A DNA stretch of 64,000 nucleotides from Aeromonas popoffii (GCF_000820025.1 NZ_CDBI01000079.1:1-64000), one strand, 5' to 3'; counted from the stretch's first letter, positions 46,552-57,027 are shown. Translations and numbers: made by a program. Notes: generated by a model not told the origin, from the sequence alone.

Positions 46552-48500
46552 TGGCTATCAGCGCCCACTGCATCCCCTGTGAGCAAAGTAACTGCTGGAT
46601 TGAGATAGACGTTCGGGATGAACAGAACCGCTCGTTCAAGGGGCAAAAAGCCACCTTGACCGACGCTGCAGGCAAAACCCAAACCGTGACCCTGAAAGAC
46701 GGTCCAACCCTGGTACAAGGCTTTGCGGTCGGTCCGGTGACGGTCAAGCTGGAAACCCAGCCTTGGTTGAAAGCCGCCCAGTCCCGTGAAGCCCTAAAAG
46801 AAGGCGAGACCAGCAAGGTCCCCCCCTATACCGACAAGCTCTTCGGACACTGCGATATGAAGCGTGAGCTCGTCAAGGTGACCACTGGCGACCTTTGCCT
46901 CACCGACCCCGAGCAGCCGCTACCGGAAGGGCATCAAGCAGGAAAAGCCCAGCCCCCGCGCTTTATCACCAAGCACTCCTATGTGATTGAGGTGAAGGGC
47001 TATCAGCTGAATATCCTGCGTATCGGGGTGTTCTTTGATGGCACCGCCAACAACACCTTCAAGCACAAGGGGGGGAAAAGCGCATTGGAGGAGGCCTTGG
47101 CGCAATGCAGCCCGGAAGAACAGCAGATATTGCTGGAGCAGTGTTTTGAAGGGGCGTTGCCTGATGGTCTGAATAACAGTGAGAAGAACGACATCACCAA
47201 TATCGGCAAGGCTCATGACTTGTATCTCCCCCCAAGTAAGCGGTCTCTTATCGTGAAGGTTTATGTTGAGGGGATAGGCACAACCCAAGGTGAGGATGAC
47301 ACCGGTGTGGGTCTGGGGGCTGATAAAGGTAAGACCTCCAGCGCCTCCCGTGTCGAACAGGCTTGTCGTACCCAGATTGTTGCAGAAATAAAAGAACAAC
47401 TTGAGAGCATACTGCCCACCATCGAGTGCATTCATAAGGTCGAGTTCGATGTCTTTGGCTTTAGCCGAGGCGCATCTGCCGCTCGCCAGTTTGTAAACCG
47501 TATTGACAAGAAGGGCGATCACCCTCTGGTGGAGGCCATGGCCGCTGACCCCGATATTCCCTTGAAAGCGGGCTTTGACTGGGCCAGTCGTGATGATGTG
47601 CGTATCCAATTTGTCGGGCTGCTTGATACCGTGGTCAGCTCCTATCTGTGGGGCAAACGTAGCGTGGTTTTGGATCCTGACTGTGCCGAACGAGTGGTGC
47701 ATATCGTGGCGGCTGACGAGTGGCGTTATCACTTTGACTTGACCCGTATCACCGACGATGCCGCAGGCACCGCAATCGCGGAGAGTTTTACCGAGGTCAT
47801 TATTCCCGGCGCCCACTCTGATATCGGAGGGGGCTATTACAGCCGCTGGAGTTTGCGTGATCCCAACTATGCGTCACCGCTGATCACTGAAAATAGCGTG
47901 ATCGGGACCTTCAGTTCCGATGAGTTGCCGCACATCCATCCAGCCGATGCCCAGGCGTATCGGGATGCCAGTGCCTATGCCAAAATGCGCGCCGGACAAG
48001 GCTGGGCTAAAGGCGTTGTGTCTCTGGCTAGCGATAGTGATGCCACTCAGCTTGGCTATCTGAATGTGCGCCCCAGGTCACTGGGCCCGATCACTGGCAG
48101 CCAAACTGGAGGCCATAGAAACATCTGCGTCGATGTGGTGCTGTACCGGGTGGTGGAAGGGGAGTATTCACGTATACCGCTGCACATGATGGTGGAAGCG
48201 GCGAGGGATGCCGGAGTACCGTTCGATAAATGGGATCCTACCGATAAGGGATTGCGGATGGACAGCGCTCTTTCATACCCCACTGTGAACCTGGCCAAAC
48301 TCGATGAGCTATGGGTTGATGTGGCCAAACGGCGCGGAGAGGTGATCAACTTGGCTCGTCGCTTACCTGACGAGGTGTACCAAAAGTTGCGACAGGATTA
48401 TGTGCACTACAGCGCAGATACCGGGCTAGTTAACAAGCCCAATAGGGTTAGTGACAAAGAGATCCGCAAGCTGACGGGTAATAAAAAGGGAGGTTATTAA
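46551..48500 (+). CDS. tle1: T6SS phospholipase effector, Tle1/DUF2235 family
   Basis: 649 residues. The alpha/beta-hydrolase domain has the GxSxG elbow GFSRGAS (Ser305), an Asp in GLLDTV (Asp359) and a His in PGAHSDIGGGY (His422), as in DUF2235/Tle1 lipases, which hydrolyse membrane phospholipids of rival cells. The first ~80 residues form a separate beta-rich segment (CWIEIDVRDEQNRSFKGQKATLTDAAGKTQTVTLKDG) resembling a transthyretin-like fold, possibly the dock for VgrG or the adaptor. A Cys pair (HCIPCEQSNC) opens the protein. It overlaps both neighbours by one base (TAATG), so adaptor, effector and first immunity gene are translationally coupled. Confidence 0.88.
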   Translation: MAISAHCIPCEQSNCWIEIDVRDEQNRSFKGQKATLTDAAGKTQTVTLKDGPTLVQGFAVGPVTVKLETQPWLKAAQSREALKEGETSKVPPYTDKLFGHCDMKRELVKVTTGDLCLTDPEQPLPEGHQAGKAQPPRFITKHSYVIEVKGYQLNILRIGVFFDGTANNTFKHKGGKSALEEALAQCSPEEQQILLEQCFEGALPDGLNNSEKNDITNIGKAHDLYLPPSKRSLIVKVYVEGIGTTQGEDDTGVGLGADKGKTSSASRVEQACRTQIVAEIKEQLESILPTIECIHKVEFDVFGFSRGASAARQFVNRIDKKGDHPLVEAMAADPDIPLKAGFDWASRDDVRIQFVGLLDTVVSSYLWGKRSVVLDPDCAERVVHIVAADEWRYHFDLTRITDDAAGTAIAESFTEVIIPGAHSDIGGGYYSRWSLRDPNYASPLITENSVIGTFSSDELPHIHPADAQAYRDASAYAKMRAGQGWAKGVVSLASDSDATQLGYLNVRPRSLGPITGSQTGGHRNICVDVVLYRVVEGEYSRIPLHMMVEAARDAGVPFDKWDPTDKGLRMDSALSYPTVNLAKLDELWVDVAKRRGEVINLARRLPDEVYQKLRQDYVHYSADTGLVNKPNRVSDKEIRKLTGNKKGGY

Positions 48501-49201
48501 TGCGCTGGATTCTCTTATTGCTGCTGTTGCCATTAGTCGCAGCCTGCCAAGCTGCCCCCACAGGCCCCAAACAACTGGACTGGCGCCATATGGTGGGGTC
48601 CAACGCTGATCAGATATGGGTGAATGAAGTCCTTTTTTATCGTCAGGGCAAATTGGTAGATGCCTCAACCAACGGAGCGTCTAGCCGAGTTGATACAGAA
48701 TCGCTTCGTGAAAGGGACTATCGCTGGTTGATCACTGCCGGTCGCCGAGATATTCACCCGGCTCCAGATACAGTTGAAGTAGAGTGGGTTTCATTTCATG
48801 ACAAGAAACGCTATCGGATTAGCTTGGCGTTGCCAGCAGAGCTGGAAAGCATGATTGCACAACCTTATCGCATCAAGGTGAGGGATGAGTGGCGTGAAGT
48901 ACGCCGAGATAACATTGGCTTAGGTATGGCCACCGGTGGCTATGTGGAAGCGTTTTTAACCAATGCCAAAGTGAAGCCTGATATCCTGCTGGCTAGGGGG
49001 ATTGCCAAAGAGGTCACAGATGACCCCTATGATCAACGTTTCCCGCTCGCCAGTCAGTTTGAAAATCGTTGGGCTGATTTTGACGAAAACTACAGCAAAG
49101 CTTATCAACTCTATCCAGTTCCCAGTGGTATGGCCTGGGCCCCGGTCATGGACGCTTACCGAGCGGCGCAGCCCAAGACAGATACAGACCCAGTGCAATG
49201 A
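48500..49201 (+). CDS. DUF2931 lipoprotein, probable immunity protein (copy 1)
   Basis: 233 residues. Lipoprotein signal MRWILLLLLLPLVAACQAA. A ribosome site GGGAGG precedes the ATG, which overlaps the tle1 stop. Encoding a periplasm-facing lipoprotein directly after Tle1 is the usual arrangement for Tli1 immunity proteins, which bind and block the lipase arriving in the periplasm of a sister cell. The central core (FHDKKRYRISLALPAELESMIAQ... to NIGLGMA) is nearly identical in copies 2 and 4. Its C-terminal variable region (EVTDDPYDQRFPLASQFENRW) differs from theirs. Confidence 0.82.
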   Translation: MRWILLLLLLPLVAACQAAPTGPKQLDWRHMVGSNADQIWVNEVLFYRQGKLVDASTNGASSRVDTESLRERDYRWLITAGRRDIHPAPDTVEVEWVSFHDKKRYRISLALPAELESMIAQPYRIKVRDEWREVRRDNIGLGMATGGYVEAFLTNAKVKPDILLARGIAKEVTDDPYDQRFPLASQFENRWADFDENYSKAYQLYPVPSGMAWAPVMDAYRAAQPKTDTDPVQ

Positions 49202-49908
49202 TGGCTTCCATGCGCTGGATTCTATTATTGCTGCTGTTGCCGTTAGTCGCAGCCTGCCAAGCAGCCCCCACAGGCCCCAAACAGCTGGATTGGCGCCATA
49301 TGGTGGGCACCAATGCTGATGAATTATGGGTGACGGAGGTGCTCTTTTATCGTCAAGGCAAGTTGGTGGATGCCTCAACCAATGGGGCTCTACGCTCAGT
49401 TAGCGCCAACTCGTTAAAAGAGAAAGATTACCGCTGGAGCATAGGAAAGGGGCGCCGTGATATTCACCCCGCCCCCGATCGGGTAGAAGTGGAGTGGATT
49501 TCATTCCACGACAAAAAGCGCTATCGCATTAGCCTGGCGTTGCCAGCAGAACTGGAAAGCATGATTGCGCAACCTTATCGCATCAAGGTGAGGGATGAGT
49601 GGCGTGAAGTACGCCGCGATAATATTGGCTTAGGTATGGCCACCGGTGGCTATGTGGAAGTGTTTTTAACCAACGCCAAAGTGAAGCCTGATATCTTGCT
49701 GGCCAGGGGGATTGCTAAGGAAATTCAAACCTCGCAAGACAAGGAAAATCCCGTTACCAAAGTATACAAAGAGTGGTTCGACGATTTTGATAAATCATAC
49801 GGTGACGCCTATCAACAGTACCCCACCCCCAGTGGCATGGCCTGGGCCCCGATAATGGACGCTTACCGAGCGGCACAGCTTAAGACTGATATAAACCCAG
49901 TGCAATGA
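49198..49908 (+). CDS. DUF2931 lipoprotein, probable immunity protein (copy 2)
   Basis: 236 residues from ATG at 49198, overlapping copy 1 by ATGA (a start at 49210 would match copy 1 exactly). Same lipobox (VAACQAA). It differs from copy 1 in a central variable segment (LRSVSANSLKEKDYRWSIGKG) and in its tail (EIQTSQDKENPVTKVYKEWFDDFDK). This tail is shared with copy 4. Confidence 0.8.
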   Translation: MMASMRWILLLLLLPLVAACQAAPTGPKQLDWRHMVGTNADELWVTEVLFYRQGKLVDASTNGALRSVSANSLKEKDYRWSIGKGRRDIHPAPDRVEVEWISFHDKKRYRISLALPAELESMIAQPYRIKVRDEWREVRRDNIGLGMATGGYVEVFLTNAKVKPDILLARGIAKEIQTSQDKENPVTKVYKEWFDDFDKSYGDAYQQYPTPSGMAWAPIMDAYRAAQLKTDINPVQ

Positions 49909-50594
49909 TGATGCGCTGGTTATTACTGCCATTACTGTTACTGGGGTTGGTGGGATGCAATGACAACGGTCCGACCAAGATGGATTGGAGCTACAGCGTT
50001 GGGTCCAATGCAGATGAAATCTGGCATACCCGCGCCCTGTTTTCTCGAGAAGGTGTGAGAACGCATGAGTCGAGTAATGGAACCGTGTCTGCTGTGAGCG
50101 AGCTGCTGTTAAATGAAAAGAGCTATCGCTGGTTTGTAGGAAAAGGCCGGAGTTTTTACGGTCAGCCAGTGCCTGACAAGGTTGAGATCGAATGGGTGTC
50201 GTATCACGACAAGAAGCGGTATGGCATCACGCTGGATCTGCCCAAGGATCTGGGCAAGCAGATGGCGCAGCGTTACCGCCTCAAAGGGGAGCGAATAGCA
50301 CAGCGTAACTACGTTGTGTTGGGGCTTGCCCCTGGAGGATATGTAGAGGTGTTCTTGAGAAGCCTCGATCCACTGCCTGACGCTCTGATTGCTAGTGGTA
50401 TGGCCCATGAAGTGACTGACGATTGGTATGACAAGAAAGTCCCACTCAATCGGCAGTATGGGATTGATGAGTTCACAGAGCGATTTGGTGCTCTCTACCA
50501 GAAAAACCCTATCCCTACCGGTGAAGCATGGGCTCCTATCATGGAAGCCTACCGTGCAGTGCAGCCCAAGACAGATACAGACCCAGTGCAATGA
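49905..50594 (+). CDS. DUF2931 lipoprotein, divergent copy 3
   Basis: 229 residues, overlapping copy 2 by ATGA. Lipobox LVGCND. Same architecture (MDWSYSVGSNADEIWHTRALF; WVSYHDKKRYGITLDLPKDLGKQMAQRYRLKGE; LAPGGYVEVFL) but clearly diverged throughout, unlike copies 1, 2 and 4. It may protect against a different Tle1 variant. The tail EVTDDWYDKKVPL recalls copy 1. Confidence 0.8.
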   Translation: MMMRWLLLPLLLLGLVGCNDNGPTKMDWSYSVGSNADEIWHTRALFSREGVRTHESSNGTVSAVSELLLNEKSYRWFVGKGRSFYGQPVPDKVEIEWVSYHDKKRYGITLDLPKDLGKQMAQRYRLKGERIAQRNYVVLGLAPGGYVEVFLRSLDPLPDALIASGMAHEVTDDWYDKKVPLNRQYGIDEFTERFGALYQKNPIPTGEAWAPIMEAYRAVQPKTDTDPVQ

Positions 50595-51301
50595 TGGCTT
50601 CCATGCGCTGGATTCTCTTATTGCTGCTGTTGCCGTTAGTCGCAGCCTGCCAGGCTGCCACTACCGGCCCCAAACAACTGGACTGGCGCCATATGGTGGG
50701 TTCGAACGCTGATGAGTTGTGGGTGACGGAGGTACTCTTTTATCGTCAAGGCAAATTGGTAGATGCCTCAACCAACGGAGCGTCTAGCCGAGTTGATACA
50801 GAATCGCTTCGTGAAAGGGACTATCGCTGGTTGATCACTGCCGGTCGCCGAGATATTCACACGGCTCCAGATACAGTTGAAGTAGAGTGGGTTTCATTTC
50901 ATGACAAAAAGCGCTATCGCATTAGCCTGGCGTTGCCAGCAGAACTGGAAAGCATGATTGCGCAACCCTATCGCATCAAGGTAAGGGATGAGTGGCGTGA
51001 AGTACGCCGAGATAATATTGGCTTAGGTATGGCTAGCGGCGGCTATGTGGAAGCATTTTTAACCAGTGTCAGAGTGACACCTGATATCCTGCTGGCCAGG
51101 GGGATTGCTAAGGAAATTCAAACCTCGCAAGACAAGGAAAATCCTGTCACCAAAGTCTACAAAGAGTGGTTCGACGATTTTGATAAAGCATACGGTGATG
51201 ACTACAAGCAATACCCCACCCCCAGTGGTATGGCCTGGGCTCCGATCATGGATGCCTACCGCGCCGCACAACCCAAGACGGATACCGATCCGGTCAATTG
51301 A
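50591..51301 (+). CDS. DUF2931 lipoprotein, probable immunity protein (copy 4, mosaic)
   Basis: 236 residues from ATG at 50591, overlapping copy 3 by ATGA; the frame open from 50528 is only read-through. It combines the copy-1 central variable segment (ASSRVDTESLRERDYRWLITAGRRDIH) with the copy-2 start (NADELWVTEVLF) and copy-2 tail (EIQTSQDKENPVTKVYKEWFDDFDK). That is the pattern expected from recombination between paralogues. Confidence 0.8.
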   Translation: MMASMRWILLLLLLPLVAACQAATTGPKQLDWRHMVGSNADELWVTEVLFYRQGKLVDASTNGASSRVDTESLRERDYRWLITAGRRDIHTAPDTVEVEWVSFHDKKRYRISLALPAELESMIAQPYRIKVRDEWREVRRDNIGLGMASGGYVEAFLTSVRVTPDILLARGIAKEIQTSQDKENPVTKVYKEWFDDFDKAYGDDYKQYPTPSGMAWAPIMDAYRAAQPKTDTDPVN

Positions 51302-51327
51302 TTTAGATAGCCGTTTAAGAGGTATCA

Positions 51328-51477
51328 ATGAAGCAGTACCAAAACTGGTTAGCCCAGTATCTGAACTGTCGTCGTGATAACGATCATGCCATGGCTGCAG
51401 AGTTGGCAGAGAGCATCTGTGCCTTCCTGCTGGCCAGAGGCGATAAAGCTGAGTATGCCAAGTGGCAGAAGGCCTAG
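51328..51477 (+). CDS. Small ORF of 49 residues
   Basis: ATG at 51328 follows AAGAGG at good spacing and lies 26 bases after the last DUF2931 gene. The product MKQYQNWLAQYLNCRRDNDH... ends in AEYAKWQKA, is helical, charged, and has no signal peptide. Its place at the end of the immunity array suggests cotranscription. No family recognised; could be a gene remnant. Confidence 0.45.
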   Translation: MKQYQNWLAQYLNCRRDNDHAMAAELAESICAFLLARGDKAEYAKWQKA

Positions 51478-51637
51478 CAGGATCACCTGCAGCAAACCAC
51501 CTGATAGGCAAGGCTAATGGCCAGGGAAGGCGCCGCATCAGTTTTGTGCCCATCAGGTGGCTGCGTAGCATAACGGATCAGCCAGAAAGACAGCAGTGCC
51601 TCATCCATCACTTTTTCACTATGCGAAGAATTTTCTC

Positions 51638-53005
51638 ATGACATATCGAGCCTTATGGCTGGCGCTAGCAGCCAGCATGATAACCGCCTGTTCTTCCACT
51701 GCGTCACGCACTGACGCCGAGTTATCCCAAGCCGCCACTCAGGGCAATGGCAAGGCTCAATACGAGCTGGCCAAACGTCTGGCGGCCCAACCTGATTACC
51801 CCAATGCCATGCACTGGATGCAGCAAGCGGCTGAGCAGTCGGGCCCCTTGGCCGCTGATCAGCAGATCCGCGCTAACGCCGCGTGGCAAGTGGGTGACTG
51901 GTATCAGGCTGGGCTCGGTGAGCCCAAAAATCCGGCGCTTGCTACCCAGTGGTGGCAACGTTCTGCGCGGCTTGGCAACACCCATGCCAGCTATCGGTTG
52001 GGATTGATGTGCCAGGAGCAGCATCAAGGCAAACTGGTGAGTGAATGCCTCGACTGGTTCGAGCAGGCCGCCAAGCGGGATCATGCCGAAGCGCAGTTAG
52101 TCCTGGCACTGTGGTACAGCAAACAACCGGGTGCTGATGTTGATGCCGTCAAATGGTTAGAAAAAGCGGCAGAACTGGGCAACCGTGATGCCCAGTACCT
52201 GCTGGGTCAGCGCTATGAAATGGGCAAAGGGGTTGCCAAACGGCCGGATATTGCCCAGCGCTGGAATGATAAAGCCGCTGCCCAACAGCAACCGGACGCC
52301 TTGTTGCTGCAAGCTAAACAGGCGCTTCCTTCTAATGCTTTCGCTGCCTATCAGCGCGCCGCCACTGCGGGCTCTGCCGAGGCTGAACTCTGGCTAGGGA
52401 TGGCATATCTGGCAGGGGAGCAAGTCCCCGCAGATCCCGCTTTGGGGCGCTATTGGCTGGAGCTGGCAGCCGGACACGGCTCCCACGAAGCCGAGTACCA
52501 ACTGAGCTTGCTGCAGGTAGACCGGGAGCAGCAGGCCCACTGGTTAACGCTGGCCGCTGACGGTGGCGTAACCAAGGCGTGGTTTGAGCTGGCGGAGTTA
52601 CAGCAGGACCAAGGGGCTTTGGAGCAAGCCAGAGCCAGTTATGCCAAGGCCGCTCAACAGGGACACACGGCAGCGCAATACGCCTACGGTGAAATGCTGC
52701 GTTTGGGCCAAGGTGGCAAAGAGGATTACACGCTGGCTCTCAAGCAGTATCGCCTGGCCGCTCAGCAAGGTGACCGCATGGCCCAATACCGGATGGGGAC
52801 GCTGCGTGAGAAAGGTCTGGGGGCACCGCGCAACCGGATACATGCCTACGCCTGGCTCTCCTTGGCCGCCACCGAAGGGATGCATGAAGCCATGCAGGCC
52901 CGTGACGAGCTGGAGGCCGCAATGACCAAACCGGAAGTCAAACAGGCTCAGAAGTTGTCGGAGCATTGGTTTGGCAAGATGTCATCAACGGCTAAGAAAA
53001 GCTAA
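51638..53005 (+). CDS. Sel1-repeat lipoprotein
   Basis: 455 residues from ATG at 51638. Lipoprotein signal ends SMITACSS. The rest is a string of Sel1-like repeats (AMHWMQQAAEQSG, AVKWLEKAAELGNRDAQYLLGQRYEMGKGV, ALKQYRLAAQQGDRMAQYRMGTLREKGLG), an alpha-solenoid for protein binding, probably in the periplasm. Sel1 lipoproteins are common beside T6SS effector genes and some are immunity proteins. That role here is inferred from position only. Confidence 0.8.
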   Translation: MTYRALWLALAASMITACSSTASRTDAELSQAATQGNGKAQYELAKRLAAQPDYPNAMHWMQQAAEQSGPLAADQQIRANAAWQVGDWYQAGLGEPKNPALATQWWQRSARLGNTHASYRLGLMCQEQHQGKLVSECLDWFEQAAKRDHAEAQLVLALWYSKQPGADVDAVKWLEKAAELGNRDAQYLLGQRYEMGKGVAKRPDIAQRWNDKAAAQQQPDALLLQAKQALPSNAFAAYQRAATAGSAEAELWLGMAYLAGEQVPADPALGRYWLELAAGHGSHEAEYQLSLLQVDREQQAHWLTLAADGGVTKAWFELAELQQDQGALEQARASYAKAAQQGHTAAQYAYGEMLRLGQGGKEDYTLALKQYRLAAQQGDRMAQYRMGTLREKGLGAPRNRIHAYAWLSLAATEGMHEAMQARDELEAAMTKPEVKQAQKLSEHWFGKMSSTAKKS

Positions 53006-53323
53006 AAAAAGAACATAGCAGGACGTGGCCCGATGAGCGCTTCCTGCTTGTTCGAGCCCATGAATCCATCATGGACCGACGTGGTTCTGGCAGATCCGTT
53101 CGATGGTCCGCTGCTTTCACCTTGTTCTGCACTGTATGCGCCAAGGCGCGTTCAGCATGATCACCTGCATAGCTTGGCTCTGCGTCCAGCTTGTCAATGG
53201 AACATGGCAGAGGGGGAGGGGGACGGTGTATAGTAGCGCCCTTTTTTGATGAGCTCGGCCAGCCAGTGTCTGTTTTACAGGGGAGGCTGACCGGTATGTG
53301 GTCATGAGCAAGAGGACGACGAG
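53006..53323. other. 318-base gap between island and yqcC
   Basis: No supported gene. GTGTATAGT around 53224-53230 could be a -10 region for yqcC, but no -35 at proper distance was found. No terminator hairpin follows the Sel1 gene. No direct repeat matching the left edge of the island was noticed. Confidence 0.5.
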
Positions 53324-53659
53324 ATGAATCAATATTTGCTGGTAGCCGGCCTGTTGGGTGAACTCACCGCCGAGTTGCAGCGGCTGGAGCGCTGGCAAGA
53401 TGAGCATCCGGGTGAAGAGGCCCTGGCGAGCGAGCTGCCATTTTGTGTCGATACCCTGAGCTTCGATCAGTGGCTGCAATTTGTGCTGATCCCGCGCATG
53501 GAGCAGCTGGTCATGCTGCAAGCGCCGCTGCCCACCAGCGTTTCCCTCTATCCCATGGCGAGCGAAGTCTACAAGAACGAGCTGGCCGAAATGGCGAGCC
53601 TGCTGCGCCTTATCGCTCGCTTCGATCTGCTGCTGACCGGTAAGGTGGTGGAAAAATGA
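53324..53659 (+). CDS. yqcC: YqcC family protein (DUF446)
   Basis: 111 residues; GAGGACGACGAG precedes the ATG. Conserved block FCVDTLSFDQWLQFVLIPRMEQLV is the DUF446 signature. Function unknown, but the gene is a constant neighbour of truC, as here. Confidence 0.9.
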   Translation: MNQYLLVAGLLGELTAELQRLERWQDEHPGEEALASELPFCVDTLSFDQWLQFVLIPRMEQLVMLQAPLPTSVSLYPMASEVYKNELAEMASLLRLIARFDLLLTGKVVEK

Positions 53660-53733
53660 GCCTGACTCTGCGCGATCAAACGCAGATGTTGGCTGGCGCG
53701 GCCCTGTCGGGTGGCGGGGTGATGGCACCATGA
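53656..53733 (+). CDS. 25-codon bridging ORF between yqcC and truC
   Basis: ATG at 53656 overlaps the yqcC stop (ATGA), and its own stop overlaps the truC start (ATGA at 53730). The product is MSLTLRDQTQMLAGAALSG plus six residues. It probably keeps ribosomes moving from yqcC into truC, which has no strong site of its own, rather than making a functional peptide. Confidence 0.4.
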   Translation: MSLTLRDQTQMLAGAALSGGGVMAP

Positions 53734-54470
53734 AACTGACCCTGCTCTATCAGGATGACTGGCTGGTGGCGGTCAACAAGCCGTCGGGCCTGCTGGTGCA
53801 CCGCAGCTGGCTCGACAAGGCCGAGACCCGCTTCGCCATGCAGATGACCCGGGATCTTATCGGTGGTCGCCACGTCTATCCCGTGCACCGCCTCGACCGC
53901 CCTACCTCCGGCGTACTGTTGTTTGCACTGGATCCTGCGGTGGCCCGCACCCTGACCGAGGCGTTTGCCGCCCGTCGGGTGCACAAGGAGTATTTGGCGC
54001 TGGTGCGGGGCTGGGCCCCGGAGCAGGGGGTGATCGATTACCCCCTCAAGGAGCAGCTGGACAAGATAGCCGACGCCATGAGCTCCCCGGATCGCCCGGC
54101 CCAGGAGGCGGTCACCGCGTTTCGTCGCCTGCACCAGGTCGAGTTGCCCCATGCGGTTTCCAAGAAGCACCCCACCAGTCGTTACAGCCTAGTCAAGCTG
54201 TTCCCAAAAACCGGTCGCAAGCATCAGCTGCGCCGCCATCTGGCTCATCTGTTCCACCCCATCGTCGGGGATACCAGCCATGGCGATGGCCGCCACAACC
54301 GCTTCTTTCGCGAGCAGCTGGGGTGTGAACGCCTGCTGCTGGTGGCCCGCAGACTCAGTTTCGAGCACCCGATCCTCAAAGTCCCGATGCGGATCCAGGC
54401 GCCGCTGGGGCCAGACGTATTGCAACTGTTTGCCGAGCTGGGCTGGCCCGCCAGCGAGAGTGACTACTGA
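53730..54470 (+). CDS. truC: tRNA pseudouridine-65 synthase TruC
   Basis: 246 residues, RluA-type family. The catalytic Asp is in VHRLDRPTSGVLLFA (about residue 54). Makes pseudouridine at position 65 of tRNA-Ile1 and tRNA-Asp. PVPMRIQAPLG near the end is family-typical. Between yqcC and yqcA as in enterics. Confidence 0.93.
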   Translation: MKLTLLYQDDWLVAVNKPSGLLVHRSWLDKAETRFAMQMTRDLIGGRHVYPVHRLDRPTSGVLLFALDPAVARTLTEAFAARRVHKEYLALVRGWAPEQGVIDYPLKEQLDKIADAMSSPDRPAQEAVTAFRRLHQVELPHAVSKKHPTSRYSLVKLFPKTGRKHQLRRHLAHLFHPIVGDTSHGDGRHNRFFREQLGCERLLLVARRLSFEHPILKVPMRIQAPLGPDVLQLFAELGWPASESDY

Positions 54471-54560
54471 TCTTCCCCTGGCTTGCTCACTTGAGGCAGG
54501 GTGTTGCCTTCGACCGGGTTGTGGCATGCTGTAACGCCACGTCAGTCAAAGGAATCTGTT

Positions 54561-55001
54561 ATGGCTCAGATAGATATAGTGGTTGGAACCGTTTATGGCG
54601 CGGCCATGCTGGTTGCCGAGACGTTGGCTGCGCAGTTGCAGCAGGCGGGACATGAGTGCCAAATCTTCGATGAGGCAGTGCTGGAAGACCTGGATCCCTC
54701 CCGCTTTCTGCTGGTGATCACTGCCACCACAGGGCAGGGCGATATTCCGCCCAATCTGCAACCCTTCGCCGCCGCCTTGGCCGACCGGGCTCCCTATATG
54801 AAAGGGTGGCGCTATGCGCTCATCGCCCTGGGCGATAGCAGCTATGAGCACTTTTGTGGGGCTGGCCGTCAGTTGGACGGCCTGTTGCAGGAGCTGGGAG
54901 CAAGGGTGTTGTTACCCCGTCTGGAGATAGATGCCACCGTCGACGATGAACCGGAAAAAGTGGCGCTGGCCTGGCTAACCGGTTGGGAAAATACGCTCTA
55001 G
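54561..55001 (+). CDS. yqcA: Flavodoxin YqcA
   Basis: 146 residues from ATG at 54561, preceded by AAAGGAATCTGTT. The flavodoxin FMN loops are present: the phosphate loop GTVYGAAMLVAE (about 9-20), TATTGQGDIPPN (about 55-66) and ALGDSSYEHFCGAG (about 93-106). Small electron carrier; partner not established. Confidence 0.9.
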   Translation: MAQIDIVVGTVYGAAMLVAETLAAQLQQAGHECQIFDEAVLEDLDPSRFLLVITATTGQGDIPPNLQPFAAALADRAPYMKGWRYALIALGDSSYEHFCGAGRQLDGLLQELGARVLLPRLEIDATVDDEPEKVALAWLTGWENTL

Positions 55002-57003
<2,002 letters not shown>

Positions 57004-57027
57004 GCTGTTCATGACATGATTACAAGC

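Larger units (their letters stand above)
49168..50616 (+). repeat. 56-base identical direct repeat at DUF2931 gene junctions
   Basis: 49168-49223 and 50561-50616 are identical, covering the end of one immunity gene, the ATGA overlap and the start of the next. The period is 1393 bases, i.e. a two-gene unit, which suggests tandem duplication through unequal crossing-over at this junction. Confidence 0.8.
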
